The notes beneath the pieces were generated by a model. That model saw only the letters and a list, made by a program, of their open reading frames with translations. It ran no database searches and was not told the origin of the DNA. The position numbers and the translations under genes were made by a program. This document shows, piece after piece, positions 19,005 through 29,428 of a stretch of 64,000 nt of DNA. Position 1 is the stretch's first letter, and every line of letters starts with the position of its first letter. Source of the DNA: Bacteroidota bacterium (GTDB taxonomy: Bacteria; Bacteroidota; Bacteroidia; Chitinophagales; LD1); contig JADKJG010000005.1 of NCBI GenBank assembly GCA_016722375.1, forward strand, positions 62,001 through 126,000. Direction: 5' to 3'.

Positions 19005-19353
19005 TATGCACTTCAGTTCTCCGGTTTTTGTGTCGACCTTGAGGAGAATCATTATTAGTAATGGGCTCTGTGTCCCCACAACCTTTTGCCTGCAACCGTT
19101 CAGGAGCAATACCTTTTTTCTGCAAATACCGTTTCACCACATTGGCGCAGTCTTCTGACAATGTTTGATTGGTCTCTACTGCACCTACGTTATCCGTATG
19201 CCCTGCAATTTCAATCACCAATTCTTTTTTCAATGGCATGTACTCCGCCCCAACTGGGCGAAGATATTTGCCTCCGTCCCGCAAGAATGGCAGCTTATAG
19301 CTGCTTTCAAATATCCAAATGCTATCATCCTTACTTTGACAAGGGCACAGCAT
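18991..19353 (-). pseudogene. C-terminal OmpA-like (peptidoglycan-binding) domain fragment
   Basis: 120 residues, of which ~45-119 match the OmpA C-terminal domain: ELVIEIAGHTDNVG, NQTLSEDCANVVKRYLQKKGI, ERLQAKGCGDTEPI, RHKNRRTEVHII. The region before IEIAGHT is about ten residues shorter than the domain consensus, there is no signal peptide, and the frame starts abruptly 36 bp after the sprA stop. This suggests a truncated or decayed gene rather than a functional small protein. If translated, it could still bind peptidoglycan through the D and R residues seen. Confidence 0.6.
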
Positions 19354-19389
19354 ATGCCGAGGAAGATGCTTGGTTGGTTTATCAGAAAA

Positions 19390-22300
19390 TTACTGAGCGA
19401 GCGTGAAGCGCAGCGTTAAACCTGCTCTGGTATTAGTTGTGGCAAAGCTGTTAGATATTTTCGGGATAGTTCTGGTCTGGTCGAAGAACAGCCGCACGTT
19501 CAACTGCTTGCTGATGATATAGTCAATAGAAGGTTGTATGGTATAGGTGACGGCTCCTTGAGTTATCTGCGGCTGTAGTTCGTCAATCCGGTGGTTGATT
19601 GTTACATTATCCCGATAGCTGAAATCGAAACGGAAGTTCAGATCATTATCTAACCGGATTTTCTTCCCCTTAATCCGGATAGGCAGTTTTAGCCCCTTCA
19701 CTTTATATCCTGCGCCAAAGGTAACCTGCTTTGATTTTAATTCGATGAGTTGGAAATCGGCGAAGTTCATCGTCATCATCCGGCTCATCTTGTAATCAAA
19801 CTTGGCTGTGATATTGTTTTTGGTGGTCATGTCAATACCAATAAGCGGCGAAAATTGTTCATTCATCAACACGCTGGGCATATTATATGCAGGATAAAAA
19901 TTGCCGTTCAGGCTGTCCAGCCCCGGCTCGCCGTGTTTGCGGATGCTTTGTGTGTAATCCAGATTGGTTTGAAAACTACTCACGGTCAAGGTAGAACTAT
20001 ATCCGTGCGTAATCGTCAGATTGGAAAACACTTTTTGAATCCATTTGAATTTAGAGAATCCGGTATAAGCAATACGCCAGTTAGGCATCGGCAAGCTGCG
20101 GAAAGGATTGAGGTTGATCTTGTTAGGATTCTTCCCTTCATAGGCTGCGAGAAATGCCGGAATCAATACATCCTGAGATTTAGGACCATAGCCATTTGTA
20201 TAGGCATTATTATAAGTGGTATCGCTGGGGTTGAAATAGGTACCGGTGCCCAGCCTCTGCGAAATAATCTCCCGGTTAGCTTCAAAATTTCGATAGACCT
20301 CCGAGAAGCCCTGGGCATCAATTTTCTTAAACATGGTTTTTACTGGCAGATAGGAGATAGTATAGGAACCCATATCTACCGGATTGAGATGCTGAAAGCT
20401 GTAATCACCGTTTATGTCCGGCACGTATTTAAAGAACTCTAAATGGTTGATGGTCTTATCCCAAAACAGCGTGAAGTCCACTTTCAAATCAGGGAATGGC
20501 TCAAAGCCTGTAGTTATATCTAATCGCTGCGAACGCAGTTGAGTGAACTGCTGATTCAACAGAGTATCTTTGGAAATCCAGCCTTTTTCAGCAGCCCGAT
20601 CTAACCAGGCATTTCGTTTGGCTATGTCCGTTCCATAGAAGAACCGGTCACCGGGTTGCCCACCAAAAACAAAATCAAAGCCCGGCGCACTGCGAATGTT
20701 ATTGTCCGTAGTGAAGTCATTGTTGTGTACCTGATTTCCCAATATCTGCGAATAGCCCACGAAACCGGGAAGGGTAGTAGATTTATTCTCCTTATAATCT
20801 ATCGTAGCTCTCTTTAGCGCCAACAGAGGCCGTATAGGTATGGAGATGAACGAGTTGGATGGGAACTGTTTGGTGTTGAAATCTGTTTTTTTCTTTCTGA
20901 TGGCTTGACGGTTCGCTTTCAAATCTTTCTTCAGTTTTTTGATGGTTGCCTTTTTATTGCCACTGGTGTCGGCCTTCGTCTCCGACTTTGCCAGTTGCAG
21001 ATCATCTTTCAATTTACTGCGTCTTTCCTTTAGCTTTTCCAGTTCGGTTTTAATTTTTTCGCGAGCCTTTCTCGTGGCTTCGCGTTTTTTCGTGTTCTCT
21101 GCTTTGTCGCCCACATTCGGGTTGGGTGAATTATAAGTTTTCAGGAAAGGTATTTTGTCATAAATCTTGCGGAAGTTTAAATCAACTTTCCCTCTGCTGT
21201 TTTGAGAGTTATTGATGGTATTTGCCAGTGTATTCTGCACTAGCTTTCCTGTGACCGGGTCCGACTGCCAAGGGAAGGCTGTCCAGTTATAAGTAGAAGT
21301 ATATCCGACATTGGAATTGATGAAATCAAAAATGGGTATCTTGTTAATAGGTATGTTGTAGCTAACCGCGAGCGACTGATTGTAATTGGTATTCCGGCCA
21401 CCCTGTTTGAAGTTATGCCATACCTCCTGTCGCTTTTCCTTGGTGTTGAGCGGCCCATCCGGTTCGTCCAATCGCCCATTATTCGTGGCATTAAAATCAA
21501 TGCTTAACGACTTAAAAGGATTGTATTTTAAAGTGTAGGTTCTAATCCATCTAAAATTCTTGCTGTAAGTAGTGGGTATTTCAAAATCCACTTCTCCCAA
21601 CGGACGAAGTTTTATTTCATGTAAATCACGAGTCCATTGTGTGGTGACGGCCAAAGTGGATGGGAACGGATTGAAGTTAAAATCACGGATAATGTCAAAC
21701 CACTTAGATTTAGATTTGAATACTTTTTTCAGCGGGGTGAAATCCTTAATCTGCGGTGCATAGCTCCACCCTATCAATCCCAACCATGCTTTTTTAGAGT
21801 TCTTTTCGATGAAGGGGTCGGTTAAAAGAAGTTCATTGTAGGAATAAGTCAAATTAAAGTTCCCCGGGTCATAAATCTGCGGAGCCTTCTGCTTAGTTTG
21901 CGGCACCACACGGACATTGCTGAAATTGAATCCTCGATTGGTGTTGATGGTTTGTACCTGTGCGCGGTAATTTCTTGCAGAATCATTTCCATAAACCGAG
22001 CGAAGATTTTTGATGGCTTCTCTGGTAGGAATGTCAAATTGGTATGGGTCAAACTCCGGTGTGCTGAAAGCCTGAGAGTAGTTACCATAGAACGGTATCC
22101 GAATACCGGCTTTGGCCGGAAGCAATTTACCCACTTCAATGTTGGAGGAAAAGTCGTACTTATATAGATTGTCCTTATACCGTTGTTCAATTTTCTGCTC
22201 CACCTGTCCGAAACCTTTAGTGTGCATTTCGCCCGCGAGATTCACATTACCCAAATCTGCCAGTTTGATGCTCATAGTACCCAAGGCCGCGGAGCCGCCA

Positions 22301-25300
22301 AATTCTTCAAAACCATTCACCCGCATTTCGTTGAACCAAACTTCTACGCATTTTGCTTGTCCATCGTCGCCGTCGCGCAAGGGATTATTGGCATCGGCCA
22401 CACCGGGATTTCTGATTCCCAGCATCATAGTTTTGATGGCTCCGATGTCCGGGTTGCCTACAATGCTCAACAACTTGCCTTTGGAATCAGTAGTATAAAA
22501 CGGCGCGCTGTGTGGAAATCCTGGTGTAGCATTTCTTGCTTGTTTCAGTGCGATGAAATCTTTCAGCGTGATGTCCATCACATTGCTGTCGGGCCAAACA
22601 ATTGTGCGGTCAGAAGTATTGCCGCTGTTGTAAGAGCCATCTGCTGTGATTGTTAATGGGATTTCATATTGGTAGTAGTTATCCTTGAAGTCAGAGCCCA
22701 CACGAACAAAGGCGGTTACTTCCTTGTCGTGAACCGGCAACTCCCCCTCTACCCGGTTGGCATGAACAAACATCTTGAGAGTTTTATAACGCCTCAAATC
22801 AAGCATCAGGTTTTTAAACACGGCTTTGGTCTGGCAATCTTTCAGATCGCAGGCAGAAAGCGCGATAGATTGTTCGTCCTGTGCAATCAACAAGTTGGCT
22901 TGCGCCCCTAAGGTTTGTTGCCTTTCAATGTCCGGTGGCAAAATATAGTTGACCGGTGTTTTGCTGCTATTGGTTTCTACTCCTACAGAGGCTACATTAA
23001 AGTAGGACGAAGGCGAATTGTCCGTGGCCAAGCCTTCACAAGGATCATCCAGAGGCAGATTATAAGTACGCCATTGATTGCGGCGCAACTCCAATGTGGC
23101 AAAACGCAGCACCACTGCTGTATCTTCCCAACCGGTCATAAACATCCGCATAAACTGGATGGATTTGAAATCCGGTATGCCGCCCACGCGCGCGCTATAT
23201 TTTTGAATCGGAATTCTGAACTGTAGCCAACGGCTCGGTATATTCTGATAATCCACTCCGGTGCCTTCAACCTTTGAAACGATGTAAGGATTGTTTCCTA
23301 CATCCATGCCCGGCTTTAAGTCCAATTCATACTGAAAGTATTCCTCATTCTCATTTAATGAGTTGTCTCTATTTAAATCTTCTTTGTCCGGCACATTGGT
23401 CTGTGCGGTAGTCTGTACACTGTTTGTTTGCACCGGTGAGTTACCTTCCGGTCCGCAATAATCTTTATAGCGGGTGAGGATGTTTCCTACGTTGCCATAA
23501 ACATCTTCGTCTTTGAAGAACACATAATTATCAGAGGACGGATCGTTTTGAAGTTTGGCAAACACACTCGGATCAACCGTCTGTTGAATCTTATTCAGGA
23601 ATACCTGTTTTTTTTGCCGCTCATCTTCATCGCTTAATCCATCCAAACCGAGATCCTGGACATTTCGCAGGGCGGGGTCATTATCAAAAGCATCTACCAA
23701 AGGCGGTAGCCTAGGCACTCTTCCCCAAGCGGTGTTGTCCAATGAAGTGGTATCGGCGCTTAGTCCGTTTTCAAAAGACATACGCGAATCGCGCAGGATG
23801 TCTTCAGAGATACTTCCCAAATTAAAATACAGTTTGCCACCGGTACTGGTGGTGTTATAAAGGAAGGGATCCATCATCCAGAACTCGATATATTCTACGT
23901 TGGTTGCCTCTAAGTCACTGTTATCAATCCCTCGCATCACACCCGCCCAACGGCCACGAGGTGTTTTTAAACTGCCATCTTTATTAACTCCATACGTTTT
24001 CGTTTGAAAACCCGGATCGGCCTGATCGCTATACTCATAATTATATGGTCCCCGCTCTCTTGGATAAAAAGCCAAGTCTAAGGTATAGACATTTTGATCC
24101 AGTGTTTGTACCGGACGATTAGGAAAAACTTCCTGCATCGGAATCAACCGCACATAGTGATTCTTGGTGTTTTCCGGCAATGCCTTTACAATAGCGGGTG
24201 CATTAAAATCTGTAAAGAACGAGTTGTCAATCCGATACCATGCCAGTTTGGCCCGGTTGTATCCATACCGGTCATCGTTAATGAGATTTGCCTCCGGAAA
24301 CATTATTTTACCCGAAGCGTCTGGCGAGTTACGAGGTGTTGACGCCAACTTCCAACTGATGGCCGGGGTGCGCAAATCATAACCGGTGCTGGTCCCTTCA
24401 AAATCATCAATATAAACCTGCCCTTGCTTACCCGGACCATTAATGGCTTTGGAGTGCCCCGGCTTCAGATAGGCGAACTCTCCATAAGTGGAGATGGTGG
24501 ACATTTCCTTGGTAGAATAAAAGGGCAATTTATCTAAGGCCTTCGTCAACCAAGGCGCATTGGTTTCATATTTGAAGTCCAGACCCATAATAGTGTTCTG
24601 AATGGGGTCATCGCCGATATTTACTTTTTGGGTGAAGGGCCGTTCGCCCATGTGCATCAGCGTCCCACCAATATTTATTTTGTTACTGATCCGGTAGTCT
24701 AATCTCGTTCCAAATAGCGAGCGAACTTGCGTGGCAAACAAGTTATTGTTTTCATAATCCACCTTCACCTGTTGTCCCGAGTTAAGAATTCCCTGATCCA
24801 ATATGGTCACCCTTCCTAAATTATAATCCACGGTGTACTGTGCGCCTTCCACTAATTTTTGTCCACCGGCGGTAACGACTACCGAGCCTCGTGGAATATT
24901 CCCTGCCCCCAGCGAAATCTGATTGGCACTGGTGCCTTTGTATTGCCCCTTAATAACAAAGCGATTAAACTCCGGATATTGTTGCGCCCTGAATTTTGTA
25001 GAGTCATACAACTGATCATAGGTATACTGGTTAATGATGCTCTCACCGGTGCCACAGGTGGTGTAAGCATTTCGAAGATTAGAACCAAAAGGCTCCACCA
25101 CCGGAAATATCAATCGTCCGTTTTGTGGAAGGATTGTTACACCCGGTATAAAATCAAATAGCCCATCCGGCTGTGGGTCATTGTTTGCATTGAGTTTGTC
25201 CAGATTCATTACGCGGATAATCGGCTTGCCTTCAATACAGCCTTTGGGCATGTAACGCTTTAATCCGCCGCCCGGGTCATTGTAGTAAATGTCAAGACGA

Positions 25301-26898
25301 AAATCTTCGTTGCTTACATTATAAGCTCCGAGCGAGTAGATGTTTTTCATCATCAGTCTCCATATTGGAAGTGTGGGACGAACAGATGTTCCCTTCAACA
25401 TTTTCAGATACAGCACTTTGGAGGTAGCATTTGAGTCCGGCGGAATCTGATTGCCAAATTCGCCCACCTGAAAGACCGCTCCATTATACTCATATTGAAA
25501 TGCCACCGCCAGCACTTCGTTAGGATTCAGTTGAGAATTGAGGGAGAGATAACCTAATTGCTTGTGATAGGTGTACTCATTCTCATTCAGTCTGCGCGCA
25601 TAAGTTTTTTCAAAATCCTGACCTTGCTCCAACTGAAAATTAGAGCTGAGCATCGTAGCCACCGTATTATCTACGAAGCGGTAAGATGGATTGGAAACAA
25701 GTTTCGGATAGAGGTCGTTTGCTTCGTTGCGAGGACGTGTATCTCCACCAGAGGTATTGACAATTTTATTGGAATAGGGTGCTGCCTCCCCCAAGTCCAT
25801 CAATGCCAGCACATCCCTTACGTTTTGTGTTACGTTCGTGCGGTTGGTTACCCAAACCTCCATCCGCGTAATGTTCACTACCGAACGAATGTTAGGCAAG
25901 CCGGACAGGGCATTATCATACTGATCATAGAAATACTGCGATAAAAAGAAGTGTCGGTTCTCGTCATACTGGTCAGAACGAATTTCAAAGTTCTGCCTTT
26001 GTGCTCCGTTTTCAATCACCATCGTTTCCTTCTTCGACTTCTGTTGAGATATAATGCTAGTCCAGGTCAGCCTTCCAAATTGTAATTGTGCTTTGACACC
26101 AAACAGCGCCTGACTTCCGGTAATCAGACGGGTATTTAATGGCAGACTCACATTTCCCGCTTCAATCACCTTTATAATATCATCCTGATCACCGGTGTAA
26201 CCAATCTTCACCTGATTATCAAATTGAAAACCCGACTGGGTGTTGTATTTGATCCCCAACTGCAATTTGTCCCCAATCTTGCCAATCACACTGAGGTTGA
26301 TATTCATATCAAAATCAAAGCCTCCGGTTTTCCGGTTCCGTATCGGAATGTTGGGATTGGCTGTCTTTTGAAAGTTAGTTCCCAGAGTCATTTCAACATT
26401 CCCCTGCGGGCGTATTTCAATTTTGCTTCCACCAAACAACCGGTCGAAGAATTGTTTCTTTACCTGAATAGGCGGCACTAAGTTTTTTTCTTCTACCAGG
26501 TGAATCGCGCCGGCTCTTTCTTTCCAATATTTATCCCGCTCCTGTTTTTCAGTGTACTTCAGGTAGTCATCATACGTCATATACGTCGGTGGACGCACAT
26601 TGCTGCCGCCTACTTTTTCGGTAACGACATACATTCCCGTAACCGGATCGTATTCCACCTTCTCTTCTACTGCCGGCGGATCTTTTAAATAGAAAGGGTC
26701 TTTGGATTTGTCCGATACAAAATCACCGTCGCGCTCTTTCAACGGATATTTTAATTCAGGAGAATCAGGGATAGCCGCCAAAGGTTCCGGCAAGGAATAC
26801 CGAAATGGCAAAGGACGACTTCCCGCATAAGCCATGAGCAAAATGCTCAGCGAACTTAGCGCCAAAATACTTCCAAATATTTTATGTTTTACTCTCAA
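19390..26898 (-). CDS. sprA: type IX secretion system outer-membrane translocon SprA/Sov
   Basis: 2,502 residues, within the normal size for SprA, with an N-terminal signal or anchor (residues ~8-28) followed by SRPLPFRYSLPEP. It shows the characteristic long alternation of beta strands of the 36-strand barrel, the early GGSKIEIRPQGNVEMTLG segment and the ITGSQALFGVKAQLQFGRL segment, with the GDDPIQNTIMGLDF and YIDDFEGTS motifs (~residues 800 and 850). SprA forms the T9SS pore for cargo with C-terminal domains, such as the CHU_C protein encoded at 10.1-12.9 kb. A Lys/Arg-rich coiled segment lies near residues 1930-2000. It is the 3' gene of a run with ruvA (30 bp upstream). Confidence 0.95.
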   Translation of the reverse strand: MRVKHKIFGSILALSSLSILLMAYAGSRPLPFRYSLPEPLAAIPDSPELKYPLKERDGDFVSDKSKDPFYLKDPPAVEEKVEYDPVTGMYVVTEKVGGSNVRPPTYMTYDDYLKYTEKQERDKYWKERAGAIHLVEEKNLVPPIQVKKQFFDRLFGGSKIEIRPQGNVEMTLGTNFQKTANPNIPIRNRKTGGFDFDMNINLSVIGKIGDKLQLGIKYNTQSGFQFDNQVKIGYTGDQDDIIKVIEAGNVSLPLNTRLITGSQALFGVKAQLQFGRLTWTSIISQQKSKKETMVIENGAQRQNFEIRSDQYDENRHFFLSQYFYDQYDNALSGLPNIRSVVNITRMEVWVTNRTNVTQNVRDVLALMDLGEAAPYSNKIVNTSGGDTRPRNEANDLYPKLVSNPSYRFVDNTVATMLSSNFQLEQGQDFEKTYARRLNENEYTYHKQLGYLSLNSQLNPNEVLAVAFQYEYNGAVFQVGEFGNQIPPDSNATSKVLYLKMLKGTSVRPTLPIWRLMMKNIYSLGAYNVSNEDFRLDIYYNDPGGGLKRYMPKGCIEGKPIIRVMNLDKLNANNDPQPDGLFDFIPGVTILPQNGRLIFPVVEPFGSNLRNAYTTCGTGESIINQYTYDQLYDSTKFRAQQYPEFNRFVIKGQYKGTSANQISLGAGNIPRGSVVVTAGGQKLVEGAQYTVDYNLGRVTILDQGILNSGQQVKVDYENNNLFATQVRSLFGTRLDYRISNKINIGGTLMHMGERPFTQKVNIGDDPIQNTIMGLDFKYETNAPWLTKALDKLPFYSTKEMSTISTYGEFAYLKPGHSKAINGPGKQGQVYIDDFEGTSTGYDLRTPAISWKLASTPRNSPDASGKIMFPEANLINDDRYGYNRAKLAWYRIDNSFFTDFNAPAIVKALPENTKNHYVRLIPMQEVFPNRPVQTLDQNVYTLDLAFYPRERGPYNYEYSDQADPGFQTKTYGVNKDGSLKTPRGRWAGVMRGIDNSDLEATNVEYIEFWMMDPFLYNTTSTGGKLYFNLGSISEDILRDSRMSFENGLSADTTSLDNTAWGRVPRLPPLVDAFDNDPALRNVQDLGLDGLSDEDERQKKQVFLNKIQQTVDPSVFAKLQNDPSSDNYVFFKDEDVYGNVGNILTRYKDYCGPEGNSPVQTNSVQTTAQTNVPDKEDLNRDNSLNENEEYFQYELDLKPGMDVGNNPYIVSKVEGTGVDYQNIPSRWLQFRIPIQKYSARVGGIPDFKSIQFMRMFMTGWEDTAVVLRFATLELRRNQWRTYNLPLDDPCEGLATDNSPSSYFNVASVGVETNSSKTPVNYILPPDIERQQTLGAQANLLIAQDEQSIALSACDLKDCQTKAVFKNLMLDLRRYKTLKMFVHANRVEGELPVHDKEVTAFVRVGSDFKDNYYQYEIPLTITADGSYNSGNTSDRTIVWPDSNVMDITLKDFIALKQARNATPGFPHSAPFYTTDSKGKLLSIVGNPDIGAIKTMMLGIRNPGVADANNPLRDGDDGQAKCVEVWFNEMRVNGFEEFGGSAALGTMSIKLADLGNVNLAGEMHTKGFGQVEQKIEQRYKDNLYKYDFSSNIEVGKLLPAKAGIRIPFYGNYSQAFSTPEFDPYQFDIPTREAIKNLRSVYGNDSARNYRAQVQTINTNRGFNFSNVRVVPQTKQKAPQIYDPGNFNLTYSYNELLLTDPFIEKNSKKAWLGLIGWSYAPQIKDFTPLKKVFKSKSKWFDIIRDFNFNPFPSTLAVTTQWTRDLHEIKLRPLGEVDFEIPTTYSKNFRWIRTYTLKYNPFKSLSIDFNATNNGRLDEPDGPLNTKEKRQEVWHNFKQGGRNTNYNQSLAVSYNIPINKIPIFDFINSNVGYTSTYNWTAFPWQSDPVTGKLVQNTLANTINNSQNSRGKVDLNFRKIYDKIPFLKTYNSPNPNVGDKAENTKKREATRKAREKIKTELEKLKERRSKLKDDLQLAKSETKADTSGNKKATIKKLKKDLKANRQAIRKKKTDFNTKQFPSNSFISIPIRPLLALKRATIDYKENKSTTLPGFVGYSQILGNQVHNNDFTTDNNIRSAPGFDFVFGGQPGDRFFYGTDIAKRNAWLDRAAEKGWISKDTLLNQQFTQLRSQRLDITTGFEPFPDLKVDFTLFWDKTINHLEFFKYVPDINGDYSFQHLNPVDMGSYTISYLPVKTMFKKIDAQGFSEVYRNFEANREIISQRLGTGTYFNPSDTTYNNAYTNGYGPKSQDVLIPAFLAAYEGKNPNKINLNPFRSLPMPNWRIAYTGFSKFKWIQKVFSNLTITHGYSSTLTVSSFQTNLDYTQSIRKHGEPGLDSLNGNFYPAYNMPSVLMNEQFSPLIGIDMTTKNNITAKFDYKMSRMMTMNFADFQLIELKSKQVTFGAGYKVKGLKLPIRIKGKKIRLDNDLNFRFDFSYRDNVTINHRIDELQPQITQGAVTYTIQPSIDYIISKQLNVRLFFDQTRTIPKISNSFATTNTRAGLTLRFTLAQ

Positions 26899-26928
26899 AG
26901 TTTTTCTGAATGAACAGGCAATTGATGC

Positions 26929-27525
26929 CTAAAGCAACTTTAGTGCCTCCTTAATTAATTGCTCCACACTCTTGATTTCTCCATGACTCATCAGCCTGAT
27001 TATCACCTTTTCTGCCGCCTGTTTATTAAAGCCGAGGGCAAGAAGAGCGAATAACGCTTCTTCCTTCAAAGTATTGTTTGAAGTGGGTTGTAGACTGTGT
27101 TCGGCTGACATTTTTCCAACTTTATCCTTCAACTCCAGGATGATTCTTTTAGCCGATTTAGGACCAATACCCTTGATACTCTGAATCATGGCTTCGTTCT
27201 CTGTGATGATGGCATTTTTAATTTCATCCGGCTTAAATGAGGACAACATCATCCTCGCCGTAGCAGCTCCAACCCCGGAAACAGAAATCAATTTTTCAAA
27301 AAGATCCTTTTCCGTCTCCTCAAAAAAGCCGTAGAGGTCAAAACCGGAGACCGATTGATTTTCAATCTTGACAATGAGTGAAGTGTGCAGGGTGCAGGCG
27401 TCCATCTTCTGAATTCTTTCATAAGTATTCAGACTAATCTTGACCATATACCCTATGCCTCCTGTTTCGAGAAGGATATGAGTAGGGCTTTTGAATGTGA
27501 TTTTCCCGCTAAGATATGCTATCAT
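26929..27525 (-). CDS. ruvA: Holliday junction branch-migration protein RuvA
   Basis: 198 residues, the usual length, with three domains. The N-terminal OB fold starts MIAYLSGKITFKSPTHILLETGGIGYMVKIS. The middle domain has two helix-hairpin-helix motifs (ISVSGVGAATARMML and IKGIGPKSAKRIILELKDKV). The C-terminal domain ending at residue 198 contains EEALFALLALGFNKQAAEKVI and contacts RuvB. It binds four-way junctions and loads RuvB. It lies just upstream of sprA, a gene order recurring in Bacteroidota. Confidence 0.97.
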   Translation of the reverse strand: MIAYLSGKITFKSPTHILLETGGIGYMVKISLNTYERIQKMDACTLHTSLIVKIENQSVSGFDLYGFFEETEKDLFEKLISVSGVGAATARMMLSSFKPDEIKNAIITENEAMIQSIKGIGPKSAKRIILELKDKVGKMSAEHSLQPTSNNTLKEEALFALLALGFNKQAAEKVIIRLMSHGEIKSVEQLIKEALKLL

Positions 27526-27636
27526 GCCTGCCTAATAAATTATCGCGCTAAAAATAATTTTCTAATAAGAGTAGAAAGGCGCGATAGGCTTAGTTTAAGG
27601 CAGATTAATTACTAATAATTTGTTGTGGATTGTCTA

Positions 27637-29070
27637 TTATGTCCGTGCTAAATTCATCAAAGTTTCCGAAAATCCAAACAGCTCCGTCTCTCGAAATTTA
27701 TTCGCCATCAACTGAACACCAATCGGCAAGCCATTCTTAGCTTCCGCCACCGGTAACGAAATAGCAGGCACACCGGTCAGATTCGCCAATACCGTAAATA
27801 TATCCGCCAGATACATCTCTACCGGATTATCCGTTCTTTCTCCAAACTTAAACGCCACCGTAGGACAAGTAGGCAAGAGTATAAAATCATATTGCTGAAA
27901 CAGCATTTGCAACTTTTCCGACAATATCCTCCGCACCTTCTGGGCCCTGGAATAATAGGCATCATAATATCCTGAACTCAACACAAAGGTTCCTAACATA
28001 ATTCGGTTCTTCACTTCTTTCCCAAACCCCTCTGTACGTGATTTTCGATAAACTGTTTCCAATTCCTTCGCATTTTTTGAGCGATAGCCGTATCGAAGTC
28101 CGTCATAACGGGCCAGATTAGAAGATGCTTCGGCAGTAGAAAGCACGTAATAAGTGGCAATTAAATAGTCCAACATATCAAACGCTGCTTCTTCCACGGT
28201 ATGACCATCCTCCTTAAGATGCCTAATAAGTTCTTCGGTTGCATGGAGCACCTCCCGATTCAAACCTTCGCTTTTCATTACCGTTGGGAAAACAGCTATC
28301 CGCGCCTTCTTCTCAAATTTTAATTCGGAAGAATAGGCTGGAACTTTCTGGGAAGAGGAAGTAGCATCATGCTCGTCCTTACCCGAAATGACCTCGGTAA
28401 TCAACGCAGCATCTTCTACATTAGTGGTGAAGGGGCCAATCTGATCAAAGGAAGAAGCGTAGGCTATCAAACCATAGCGCGAAACTCTTCCATAAGTGGG
28501 CTTTAGGCCTACCAGCCCACAAAATGAAGCCGGCTGACGAATAGAACCTCCGGTATCTGAACCCAGCGAAGCATGACAAAGACCTGCCTGCACCGCCACC
28601 GCCGAACCACCGGAAGAGCCACCGGGTACCCGGTTATTATCTATGGCATTCAAAACATTTCCGTAGGCAGAATTTTCATTGCTCGAACCCATCGCAAACT
28701 CATCGCAATTAGTGCGACCGATAATAATGGCATCTTCGGCTAATAGCCTTTCAACCACCGTAGCACTATAAATAGAAGTGAAGTTTTCAAGAATCTTTGA
28801 TCCGGCAGAAACCCGATGATCTTTGTAGCAGATATTGTCCTTGATGGCGATAACCAAGCCAAACAATTTGCCCGGTGCTTTACCTTCTTTTAATTTACGG
28901 TCGAGGTATAAAGCCCGCTGCGAGGCCTCTTCGGCAAATACTTCAAGAAAAGCATTGAGATGATGGTTGGCCTCTATCTTCTGCAAATAGGACTGCACCA
29001 AGCCTTCGCAGCTTTGCGCTCCGCTCTTCAGTTGTTCTTGAATATGTTTTAGGGTAGGGTGTTGCAACAC
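27637..29070 (-). CDS. gatA: Asp-tRNA(Asn)/Glu-tRNA(Gln) amidotransferase subunit A
   Basis: 477 residues, amidase-signature enzyme. Triad residues visible: K77 (VIAIKDN), S152 (GGSSGGSAVAV) and S176 (SDTGGSIRQPA). The GatA features YGRVSRYGLIAYASSFDQIGP and the C-terminal LPIGVQLMA are present. With GatB and GatC it amidates mischarged Glu-tRNA(Gln) or Asp-tRNA(Asn). gatB and gatC are not in the window, which is normal for this phylum, where gat genes are scattered. Confidence 0.96.
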   Translation of the reverse strand: MLQHPTLKHIQEQLKSGAQSCEGLVQSYLQKIEANHHLNAFLEVFAEEASQRALYLDRKLKEGKAPGKLFGLVIAIKDNICYKDHRVSAGSKILENFTSIYSATVVERLLAEDAIIIGRTNCDEFAMGSSNENSAYGNVLNAIDNNRVPGGSSGGSAVAVQAGLCHASLGSDTGGSIRQPASFCGLVGLKPTYGRVSRYGLIAYASSFDQIGPFTTNVEDAALITEVISGKDEHDATSSSQKVPAYSSELKFEKKARIAVFPTVMKSEGLNREVLHATEELIRHLKEDGHTVEEAAFDMLDYLIATYYVLSTAEASSNLARYDGLRYGYRSKNAKELETVYRKSRTEGFGKEVKNRIMLGTFVLSSGYYDAYYSRAQKVRRILSEKLQMLFQQYDFILLPTCPTVAFKFGERTDNPVEMYLADIFTVLANLTGVPAISLPVAEAKNGLPIGVQLMANKFRETELFGFSETLMNLART

Positions 29071-29132
29071 TGCCGCGTCAATTAATACTTAAATTTTTTT
29101 AGGGAAAGTACCTGTTGAAAGTACTTGGGAAA

Positions 29133-29369
29133 TCAGGCTTTCTCTTCCTCTTTCTCTTTGGTTTCGTTGGTGGTGGCTGGTTTGTTTTTCATTCCCTCTT
29201 CTATTTCCGTCTTGATGTTGGCTTTAGCCGAATTAAACTCCCGGACACCTTGCCCAATACCACGCATCAGCTCAGGAATTTTTTTGCCTCCAAAAAGTAC
29301 CAAAGCCAATATCACGATTAACACCACTTCGGGAGTTCCTAAACCGAATATTGCATATTGTTCTTGCAT
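29133..29369 (-). CDS. tatA: Sec-independent translocase subunit TatA/TatE
   Basis: 78 residues: a short N-terminus, one membrane helix (residues ~12-26), then FGGKKIPELMRGIGQGVREFNSAKA, the FGxxKLPELxRxxGxGxxEFKxA signature, and an acidic-basic tail (KEKEEEKA). It assembles with TatC to move folded proteins with twin-arginine signals. It lies 62 bp upstream of gatA on the same strand. Confidence 0.93.
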   Translation of the reverse strand: MQEQYAIFGLGTPEVVLIVILALVLFGGKKIPELMRGIGQGVREFNSAKANIKTEIEEGMKNKPATTNETKEKEEEKA

Positions 29370-29428
29370 GACTGATTATTTACCCTGCAAAGATATTCAA
29401 AACAGGGAAAGGGGAGGAAAATAGCTTA

